From an uncultured Thermoleophilia bacterium (GTDB lineage Bacteria > Actinomycetota > Thermoleophilia > UBA2241), in NCBI GenBank assembly GCA_903912585.1, contig CAIWHY010000351.1:1-5091 (forward strand): DNA of 5,091 nt. The letters run 5' to 3'. Position 1 is the first letter of the stretch; each line of letters starts with the position of its first letter. Shown here in pieces: positions 1-5,091 of the stretch. The notes under the pieces are model-generated. The model saw nothing but the letters and a program-made list of their open reading frames with translations, made no database searches and was not told the DNA's origin. The position numbers and the translations under genes were made by a program.

Positions 1-75
1 CCGGGCGACGCCGCGAAGCTCGTGGACCACGACCCCGGCGCGCCTCCGTCAGCCGACGCGGGAGCCGCCACGTGA
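1..75 (+). CDS. nuoA: 3' end of upstream gene, probably NADH-quinone oxidoreductase subunit A (partial)
   Basis: Frame 1 is open from the window edge to a TGA at 73-75. It encodes 24 residues of an Ala/Pro/Asp-rich tail beginning PGDAAKLVDHDPG. The stop overlaps the GTG start of nuoB as GTGA, the same junction type as inside the rest of the operon, so this is most likely the end of a co-translated gene. In E. coli-type nuo operons nuoA lies directly before nuoB, and NuoA (a small three-helix membrane subunit) commonly ends in a variable hydrophilic tail. The identification rests on position only, because no conserved NuoA motif or membrane segment falls inside the window. It could be another protein if the operon order is unusual. 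Confidence 0.55.
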   Translation, partial: PGDAAKLVDHDPGAPPSADAGAAT

Positions 76-719
76 AGCCGCGCCGCGGACCCGGGCCCTC
101 GCGCACGTCGGTCGCCCTGCAGTCGCTGGTCAACTCCGAGGCGGGGCCGGGCGAGGGCGAGGCCGTCGTCCTCAGCACGCTGCAGGACCTCGTCGCCTGG
201 GGCCGCAAGAACTCGCTCTGGCCGTTCGGCTTCGGCCTCTCGTGCTGCTTCGTCGAGATGGCCACCAGCCTCACGCCGCGCTACGACATCGCGCGCTTCG
301 GGGCCGAAGTGCTGCGCATCTCCCCGCGCGAAGCGGACGTGATGATCGTGGCCGGCACCGTGTTCCGCAAGATGGCGCCCTCGGTGCTCCAGCTGTACCA
401 CCAGATGATGGAGCCGCGCTGGGTCATCTCGATGGGCTCGTGCGCCAACTCCGGCGGGATGTTCGACGTCTACAGCGTGGTGCAGGGCGTCGACTCGTTC
501 CTGCCGGTGGACGTGTACATCCAGGGCTGCCCGCCGGCGCCGACGGCGCTCATGGAGGGCCTGCTGCTGCTACAGGCGCAGGTCCAGACGGAGCGCCGCC
601 CGCTCAGCTGGGTCGTCGGCTCGCAGGCGGTGCAGAAGGCGCCCGCGATCTCGCTGCGCGACGTGCGCCGGGCGGACGTCACGGCGACCGACAAGCTCAC
701 GCCGCAGGACGAGGTCTGA
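72..719 (+). CDS. nuoB: NADH-quinone oxidoreductase subunit B (N2 cluster subunit)
   Basis: NuoB carries the terminal [4Fe-4S] cluster N2, which hands electrons to quinone at its interface with NuoD; it sits at the base of the peripheral arm on the cytoplasmic membrane face. The 215-residue product matches E. coli NuoB in length (about 220). All four N2 ligands are visible: the tandem Cys58-Cys59 (GLSCCFVEM), Cys124 (MGSCANSGG) and Cys153 (IQGCPPAP), with the 66 and 29 residue spacings of the family. The ARFGAEVLRISPREAD block (residues 74-89) and the C-terminal ERRPLSWVVG block are typical of the E. coli type. The first 30 or so residues are variable and Pro/Gly-rich. The GTG start is supported by the GTGA overlap with the upstream stop and by a GGGAG Shine-Dalgarno-like sequence at 60-64, seven bases upstream. 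Confidence 0.97.
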   Translation: MKPRRGPGPSRTSVALQSLVNSEAGPGEGEAVVLSTLQDLVAWGRKNSLWPFGFGLSCCFVEMATSLTPRYDIARFGAEVLRISPREADVMIVAGTVFRKMAPSVLQLYHQMMEPRWVISMGSCANSGGMFDVYSVVQGVDSFLPVDVYIQGCPPAPTALMEGLLLLQAQVQTERRPLSWVVGSQAVQKAPAISLRDVRRADVTATDKLTPQDEV

Positions 720-720
720 C

Positions 721-2607
721 GTGAGCACCGACGAGACGCACGCGGCGGCCGGGCCCGCTGCGGCCGGGCCGCTGGCTGCGGACGCCGGGCCGCAGGCGGC
801 GGCTGGCCCGGCGCAGCCCTCGCAGTGGCCGGCGGCGGCGGTCGGCGCAGGCGAGCCGCCGCAGCCCGAGGTCGTGCGCGAACTGCGGGCGCGCTTCCCG
901 GACACGCCCCTCGTCGGGCAGCAGACGGCCGACGGCATCCCGACCCTGTGGGTCCCGGAGGAGCGCGTCCACGAAGTGCTCGCCTACCTCAAACGGGAGG
1001 CGCCGAGACCGTTCGCCAGCCTCTACGACCTCGGCGCGATCGACGAGCGCCTGCGCCGGCACCGCGACGGCCAGCCGGCGGCGGACTTCACCGTCTACTA
1101 CCACCTGCTCTCGTACGAGCGGAACGCCGACGTGCGCCTCAAGGTGGCGCTGCGCGGCGAGCCGGCCGCCGTGGACTCGATCACCGATCTCTGGCCGGCG
1201 GCCGACTGGTACGAGCGCGAGGCGTGGGACATGTTCGGCCTCGGCTTCCGCGGCCACCCGCACCTCAAGCGCATCCTCAACCCGCCCTGGTGGGAGGGAC
1301 ACCCGCTGCGCAAGGAGTCGCCCTCGCGAGGTACCGAGCTCGGGCGCTTCGAGATGCCACCGGAGGTCTTCGAGCAGTGGCAGGAGGACCTGGTCTTCCG
1401 GCCCGAGGAGTGGGGCCTGCCCACGACCGACGACGATCCCACGCTGATGTACCTCAACATCGGCCCGCAGCACGGCGCCACGCACGGGCCGCTGCGCATC
1501 ATCGTCGGGCTGCGCGACGAGAAGATCGTGCACTGCATCCCCGACATCGGCTACCACCACCGCGGCTCCGAGAAGATGAGCGAGCGCCAGACCTGGCACA
1601 CCTACATCCCCTACACGGACCGCATCGACTACCTCGGCGGCGTGACCAACAACCTGCCCTGGGTCCTCGCCGTGGAGAAGCTCTGCGGCATCGAGGTGCC
1701 GGAGCGCGCCCAGGTGATCCGCGTGATGCTCTGCGAGTTCTTCCGCATCGCCAGTCACCTCGTGTTCTACGGCACCTTCGCCCAGGACATCGGCGCGCTC
1801 TCGCCGGTCTTCTACATGTTCGAGGACAGGGAGCGCATCTTCGACGCCGTGGTGGAGCCCATCTGCGGGGCGCGCATGCACCCCAACTGGTTCCGCATCG
1901 GCGGCGTCGCCGAGGACCTGCCCCACGGGTGGGAGCAGGCGGTGCGCGACTACCTCGACTACCTGCCGCCGCGCCTCGACGAGTACGACGGCCTCGTCAT
2001 GGACAACCGCATCATGAAGGCGCGCACCGTGGGCGTGGGCGGCATCAGCGCCGCCGACGCCGTGGAGTGGGGCGTCACCGGCACCAACCTGCGCGCCGCC
2101 GGCGTGCCCTGGGACTGGCGCAAGCAGCGCCCGTACAGCGGCTACGAGCGCTACGAGTTCGACGTGCCGGTGGGCACCACCGGCGACTGCTACGACCGCA
2201 CCGCGGTCCACGTCGAGGAGATCCGCCAGAGCCTGCGCATCATCCGCCAGTGCCTTGACCAGATGCCGGCCGGCCCCTACAAGGCGTACCACCCGCTGAC
2301 GACGCCGCCACCCAAGGAGCCGGCGACGATGCACCACATCGAGTCGCTGATCACGCACTTCCTGGGCGTGAGCTGGGGGCCCGTGGTGCCGCCCGGCGAG
2401 GCGTGCATCTACACCGAGGGCGTCAAGGGCCAGTACAGCTATTACGCCGTCAGCGACGGCGAGAACACCTCGTACCGCACCAGGATCCGCACGCCCTCGT
2501 TCCCGCACCTGCAGGTGCTGCCGCTGCTGGCGCGGGGCTTTGAGATCGCCGACCTCGTGACGATCCTCGGCAGCCTCGACTTCGTGATGGGAGACGTGGA
2601 CAAGTGA
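721..2607 (+). CDS. nuoCD: NADH-quinone oxidoreductase fused subunit C/D
   Basis: This 628-residue protein fuses the 30-kDa (NuoC) and 49-kDa (NuoD) subunits, as in E. coli (about 600 residues). NuoC helps assemble the peripheral arm, and NuoD forms the quinone chamber with NuoB. The NuoC part spans about residues 50-205 and has the signature ERE-x-WDMFG (165-172) followed by GHPHLKRIL and WEGHPLRKES. A linker to about 240 leads to NuoD, 241-628, starting LNIGPQHGATHGPLRI. Expected quinone-site residues are His255 and Tyr304, equivalent by alignment to Thermus Nqo4 His38 and Tyr87. The protein ends DFVMGDVDK, the usual NuoD terminus. The first 48 residues are Ala/Pro/Gly-rich and lack family homology. 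Gly252 replaces the usual Pro of GPQHP. The GTG start lies one base after the nuoB stop, with GAGG at 711-714 six bases upstream. Confidence 0.97.
   Translation: MSTDETHAAAGPAAAGPLAADAGPQAAAGPAQPSQWPAAAVGAGEPPQPEVVRELRARFPDTPLVGQQTADGIPTLWVPEERVHEVLAYLKREAPRPFASLYDLGAIDERLRRHRDGQPAADFTVYYHLLSYERNADVRLKVALRGEPAAVDSITDLWPAADWYEREAWDMFGLGFRGHPHLKRILNPPWWEGHPLRKESPSRGTELGRFEMPPEVFEQWQEDLVFRPEEWGLPTTDDDPTLMYLNIGPQHGATHGPLRIIVGLRDEKIVHCIPDIGYHHRGSEKMSERQTWHTYIPYTDRIDYLGGVTNNLPWVLAVEKLCGIEVPERAQVIRVMLCEFFRIASHLVFYGTFAQDIGALSPVFYMFEDRERIFDAVVEPICGARMHPNWFRIGGVAEDLPHGWEQAVRDYLDYLPPRLDEYDGLVMDNRIMKARTVGVGGISAADAVEWGVTGTNLRAAGVPWDWRKQRPYSGYERYEFDVPVGTTGDCYDRTAVHVEEIRQSLRIIRQCLDQMPAGPYKAYHPLTTPPPKEPATMHHIESLITHFLGVSWGPVVPPGEACIYTEGVKGQYSYYAVSDGENTSYRTRIRTPSFPHLQVLPLLARGFEIADLVTILGSLDFVMGDVDK
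746..775 (+). repeat. Short imperfect 15-base tandem repeat in the 5' end of nuoCD
   Basis: The 10-mer CGGCCGGGCC occurs at 746-755 and again at 761-770, a 15-base period. It encodes AAGPA then AAGPL within an Ala/Gly/Pro-rich leader, and more diverged GP spacings continue to about base 810. Because the period is a multiple of three, copy-number change would keep the reading frame. It lies in the non-homologous N-terminal extension, so it is probably a disordered tail rather than a functional element. Confidence 0.5.
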
Positions 2608-3071
2608 GCCTCACGGACGAGGAACGCCGGGAACTCGAAGAGTTGCTGCCGCACTACCCGGACCGGCGGGCCGCCGCCGACTCCGCGCTGCGCGCGCTGC
2701 AGCGGCGGCGGCGCTGGCTCTCGGACGAGTCTCTCGCCGACCTCGGCGAGTTCCTCGGCATGAGCGTCGCCGAGCTCGACAGCCTGGCGACCTTCGCCAA
2801 CATGCTGTTCCGGCAGCCGGTGGGCCGGCACGTCGTGCTGCTCTGCGACAGCTTCGCGTGCTGGTCGCTCGGCTACGACGGGCTGCGCGCCGAGGTCGAG
2901 GCGCGGCTCGGCGTGGCCACGGGCGGCACGACGCCCGACGGACGCTTCACGCTGCTGCCGATCGTCTGCCTCGGCGCCTGCGACCGCGGCCCGGCGATGA
3001 TGGTCGACGCCGACCTCCACGGCCCGGTCGCACCCGGCGGCGTGGGCGCGATCCTCGAGGACTACGCGTGA
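2604..3071 (+). CDS. nuoE: NADH-quinone oxidoreductase subunit E (N1a cluster subunit)
   Basis: NuoE (24-kDa subunit) forms the NADH-dehydrogenase tip with NuoF and NuoG and holds the off-path [2Fe-2S] cluster N1a in a thioredoxin-like fold. The 155-residue product has an N-terminal helical region (about 1-70) and the cluster domain after it. The four ligands are Cys81 and Cys86 (CDSFACW) and Cys122 and Cys126 (CLGACDRGP), at the E. coli spacings of 5, 36 and 4. The stretch FRQPVGRHV (69-77) and DGRFTLLP (112-119) are near-identical to E. coli NuoE. Ala65 stands where the family usually has Tyr in ATFY. It is slightly shorter than E. coli NuoE (166) at the N-terminus. The GTG start overlaps the nuoCD stop as GTGA, with GGGAGA at 2589-2594 as a plausible ribosome site. 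Confidence 0.96.
   Translation: MSLTDEERRELEELLPHYPDRRAAADSALRALQRRRRWLSDESLADLGEFLGMSVAELDSLATFANMLFRQPVGRHVVLLCDSFACWSLGYDGLRAEVEARLGVATGGTTPDGRFTLLPIVCLGACDRGPAMMVDADLHGPVAPGGVGAILEDYA
3057..3060 (+). promoter_or_regulatory. Likely Shine-Dalgarno for nuoF (GTG start at 3068)
   Basis: GAGG lies seven bases before the GTG at 3068, inside the last nuoE codons. It supports the GTGA-overlap start. A competing GGGAG at 3129-3133 sits six bases before the in-frame ATG at 3140, so the ribosome sites alone do not settle the start. Confidence 0.45.
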
Positions 3072-4456
3072 GCGCCCGCGGCCCGAACGGCAGCGCTCAC
3101 CGCCCCGGCGCGCCGGACACGACCGGCTGGGAGCGCCCGATGAGCCGCGCCATGCGCGCCGACGGCGCGCCGGCCACGCTCGAGGACTACGTCGCGGCCG
3201 GCGGCTACGAGGGCCTGCGCCGCGCGCTCGGCGAGCTCAAGCCGGAGGACGTCACCAAAGCGGTGAAGGACTCCGGCCTGCGCGGCCGCGGCGGCGCCGG
3301 CTACTCCACCGGCGGCAAGTGGAGCACCATGCCGCTGGGGCCGGACGCGCCGCACCCCAAGTACGTCGTGTGCAACGGCGACGAGATGGAGCCGGGAAGC
3401 TTCAAGGACCGCTACCTGCTGAGCCGCAACCCGCACCTGCTCATCGAGGGCATGCTCGTCGCCGCCTACGCCGTGCAGGCGGACGCCGGCTACATCTTCC
3501 TGCGGGCGCAGTACGACGAGCCCTACGCCAACGTGGAGCGGGCGCTCGCCGAGGCCGCCGCCGCCGGCTACCTCGGCGAGCACATCCTCGGCACGGACTG
3601 GTCGTTCGAGCTCTTCCTGCACGAGAGCGTCGGCCGCTACATCTGCGGCGAGGCGTCGGCGATGCTCAACGCGCTCGAGAGCCAGCGGCCGAACCCTCGC
3701 GCGCGGCCGCCGCACATGACCGGCGCCGGCCTCTACGCGCGGCCGACGGTGGTCAACAACGTCGAGACCTTCTGCGCCGTGCCCTCGATCGTGCGCAACG
3801 GCGCCGACTGGTGGAAGGGACTCTCCATCACCGCCGAGGGCGGCACCAAGATCTACGGCGTCGCCGGGCGCGTGCAGCGGCCGGGCTGCGTGGAGCTGCC
3901 GATGGGCACCTCGATGCGCGAGCTCATCGAGGTGCACGCCGGCGGCATGCAGCCCGGCTTCGAGCTGCGCGCCGTGAGCCCCGGCGGGGCGTCCACGGCG
4001 TTCGTCCCCGCCGGCCAGATCGACGTCCCCATGGACTTCACCGCCATGGCCACCGTCCAGAGCCGCATGGGCACCGGCACCATGGTGCTGCTCGACGACC
4101 ACACGTGCCCGATCGGGATGACGCTCAACATGCTGCAGTTCTTCGCGCAGGAGTCGTGCGGCTGGTGCACGCCGTGCCGCGAGGGCCTCCAGTGGACGGC
4201 GCACCTGCTGCACGGGATCGAGGAAGGCCGCGGCACGCTCGAGGACCTCGACCTCCTCGCCGAGCACGTGTGGTTCATGGGCGCGGACAAGACGTTCTGC
4301 GACCTGGCGCCCGGCGCCATGCAGCCGCTCGAGGCGGCGCTGCGGCTCTTCCGCGACGACTTCGTGGCGCACATCGATTCCGGGCGCTGCCCCTACGCAC
4401 CCGAAGAGACCGCGGCGGCCGAGGCCGCGCCGGCGCCCGCAGGTGAAACCCCATGA
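3068..4456 (+). CDS. nuoF: NADH-quinone oxidoreductase subunit F (FMN and nucleotide-binding subunit)
   Basis: NuoF (51-kDa subunit) oxidises the nicotinamide nucleotide, passes hydride to FMN and electrons to [4Fe-4S] cluster N3. Visible in order, numbered from the GTG at 3068 (462 residues): the glycine-rich loop GRGGAGYSTGGKW (73-85), the FMN/nicotinamide motif CNGDEMEPGSFKDR (102-115), YICGEAS (191-197), the NPRARPPH segment (209-216) and VNNVET (229-234). N3 ligands are Cys364, Cys367 and Cys370 (SCGWCTPCR) and Cys411 (KTFC). Ala196 replaces the second Glu of the usual GEET motif, and Arg213 and His216 replace the usual Lys and Phe of KPPF; all three contact the adenosine half of NADH in known structures. 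The C-terminus is an Ala/Pro/Glu-rich tail. The start is chosen for the GTGA overlap with nuoE, but ATG 3140 (438 residues) or ATG 3152 are alternatives; E. coli NuoF has 445 residues. Confidence 0.95.
   Translation: MSARGPNGSAHRPGAPDTTGWERPMSRAMRADGAPATLEDYVAAGGYEGLRRALGELKPEDVTKAVKDSGLRGRGGAGYSTGGKWSTMPLGPDAPHPKYVVCNGDEMEPGSFKDRYLLSRNPHLLIEGMLVAAYAVQADAGYIFLRAQYDEPYANVERALAEAAAAGYLGEHILGTDWSFELFLHESVGRYICGEASAMLNALESQRPNPRARPPHMTGAGLYARPTVVNNVETFCAVPSIVRNGADWWKGLSITAEGGTKIYGVAGRVQRPGCVELPMGTSMRELIEVHAGGMQPGFELRAVSPGGASTAFVPAGQIDVPMDFTAMATVQSRMGTGTMVLLDDHTCPIGMTLNMLQFFAQESCGWCTPCREGLQWTAHLLHGIEEGRGTLEDLDLLAEHVWFMGADKTFCDLAPGAMQPLEAALRLFRDDFVAHIDSGRCPYAPEETAAAEAAPAPAGETP
4441..4446 (+). promoter_or_regulatory. 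Shine-Dalgarno for nuoG
   Basis: AGGTGA lies six bases before the ATG at 4453 and is embedded in the final codons of nuoF. It is the clearest ribosome site in the window and fixes the nuoG start together with the ATGA overlap. Confidence 0.7.
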
Positions 4457-5091
4457 GCGCCGGGCAGTCCAGCGGCGCTCCCGAGCTCGTGACCGTGATC
4501 ATCGACGGCCGCGAGTTTCAGGCGGAGGCCGGGCGCAACATGCTCGACGTCGCCCTCTCCCTCGGCTTCGACCTGCCCTTCTTCTGCTGGCACCCGCTGA
4601 TGGGCTCCATCGGCGCCTGCCGCCAGTGCGCCGTGCGCCTCTACTGGACGGGCCGCGACGGCGCGGAGAAGAGCGAGATCGCCATGGCCTGCATGACCGA
4701 GGCCCAGGAAGGCACGCGCATCGACATCGACGACGAAGAGGCGGTGCGCTTCCGCGCCGAGATGATCGAGCTGATGATGCTCAGCCACCCGCACGACTGC
4801 CCCGTCTGCGACGAGGGCGGCGAGTGTCACCTGCAGGACATGACGGTGATGACGGGGCACAGCTACCGGCGGTACGCCGGCCTAAAGCGGACGTTCCCGA
4901 ACCAGGACCTCGGCCCGTTCGTGGCGCACGAGATGAACCGCTGCATCACCTGCTACCGCTGCACGCGCCTCTACAACGACTACGCCGGCGGCCACGACTT
5001 CGGCGTGTTCGGCCTGCGCAACCAGGTCTACTTCGGGCGCGACCGCGACGGCACCCTCGAGAGCGAGTTCAGCGGCAACCTCGTGGAGGTC
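4453..5091 (+). CDS. nuoG: NADH-quinone oxidoreductase subunit G, N-terminal part (cut by window edge)
   Basis: NuoG (75-kDa subunit) is the largest peripheral-arm subunit and carries electrons from NuoF towards the quinone branch. Only 213 residues are in the window; E. coli NuoG has about 900. The N-terminal ferredoxin-like domain binds [2Fe-2S] N1b through Cys45, Cys56, Cys59 (GACRQC) and Cys80. The N5 [4Fe-4S] ligands are His112, Cys116, Cys119 and Cys125 (HPHDCPVC with a later Cys). Three N4 ligands are seen, Cys164, Cys167 and Cys170 (CITCYRC); the fourth is expected one codon beyond the edge, after SGNLVEV. The QDMTVMTGHS block (128-137) and DGTLESEFSG block (199-208) are E. coli-type signatures. 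The ATG start overlaps the nuoF stop as ATGA. This is the only ATG start among the four complete junctions from nuoCD onwards if nuoF uses GTG. Confidence 0.97.
   Translation, partial: MSAGQSSGAPELVTVIIDGREFQAEAGRNMLDVALSLGFDLPFFCWHPLMGSIGACRQCAVRLYWTGRDGAEKSEIAMACMTEAQEGTRIDIDDEEAVRFRAEMIELMMLSHPHDCPVCDEGGECHLQDMTVMTGHSYRRYAGLKRTFPNQDLGPFVAHEMNRCITCYRCTRLYNDYAGGHDFGVFGLRNQVYFGRDRDGTLESEFSGNLVEV

Noticed and set aside
825..2258. 477-codon + strand frame inside nuoCD
   Set aside because: Arg/Pro/Ala-rich out-of-frame reading of nuoCD with no family signature.
697..2508. 603-codon open frame on the - strand opposite nuoCD
   Set aside because: It is the antisense shadow of a G+C-rich gene with third-position bias: its translation is dominated by Ala, Val, Arg, Asp and His, shows no motif, and lies wholly opposite a clear nuoCD.
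2858..3067. Upstream in-frame extension of nuoF to an ATG inside nuoE
   Set aside because: It would add 70 Arg/Gly-rich residues read out of frame from nuoE; the GTG at 3068 or ATG at 3140 fit the homology and the junction pattern.
3164..3171. GGCGCGCC palindrome near the nuoF start
   Set aside because: An 8-base G/C palindrome is expected by chance at this base composition, and it lies within coding sequence with no partner element.
3062..4372. 436-codon open frame on the - strand opposite nuoF
   Set aside because: Same compositional artefact; no recognisable domain, and the + strand has a fully conserved NuoF.
5000..5091. Possible truncation of nuoG before the fourth N4 cysteine
   Set aside because: The frame is open to the last base and the sequence ends exactly where the CPTG motif should follow, so this is the window edge and not a broken gene.

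Overview
The window is a gapless stretch of a complex I (NADH:quinone oxidoreductase, NDH-1) operon, all on the + strand. In order it holds the last codons of an upstream gene (most likely nuoA), nuoB, a fused nuoCD, nuoE, nuoF and the first 213 codons of nuoG. There is almost no non-coding DNA. Four of the five junctions are 4-base start/stop overlaps (GTGA or ATGA) and the fifth has a one-base gap, which points to one transcript with translational coupling. No promoter, terminator, RNA gene, mobile element or CRISPR array is visible.

The organism is a bacterium of very high G+C content, with strong G/C bias at third codon positions and GTG starts on most genes. The subunits belong to the Escherichia coli-type Nuo lineage. 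NuoC and NuoD are fused, the NuoB C-terminus has the ERRPLSWVVG block, NuoE has the FRQPVGRHV and CDS-x2-C motifs, and NuoG has the HPHDCPVC and DGTLESEFSGNLVE blocks. The proteins are clearly divergent from the enterobacterial ones, so I infer a high-GC lineage outside the Enterobacteria that carries this operon type. I cannot resolve the phylum from the sequence alone.

The genes build the peripheral arm of the complex. NuoF takes hydride from the nucleotide onto FMN. Electrons then pass through N3 (NuoF), N1b, N4 and N5 (NuoG) towards N2 (NuoB) and quinone at the NuoB/NuoD interface, with N1a in NuoE. Every Fe-S ligand expected inside the window is present with family spacing; only the fourth N4 cysteine, expected one codon past the window edge, cannot be seen.

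The most interesting observation is in the NuoF nucleotide pocket. The second Glu of the usual GEET motif is Ala. This Glu contacts the adenosine ribose hydroxyls and, in E. coli, excludes NADPH. The downstream KPPF motif is RPPH. Together these changes suggest altered nucleotide specificity, possibly a natural NADPH-tolerant complex I. Secondary points are a Gly in place of the near-invariant Pro in the NuoD quinone-site loop, an ambiguous nuoF start, and Ala/Pro/Gly-rich extensions at several subunit termini.
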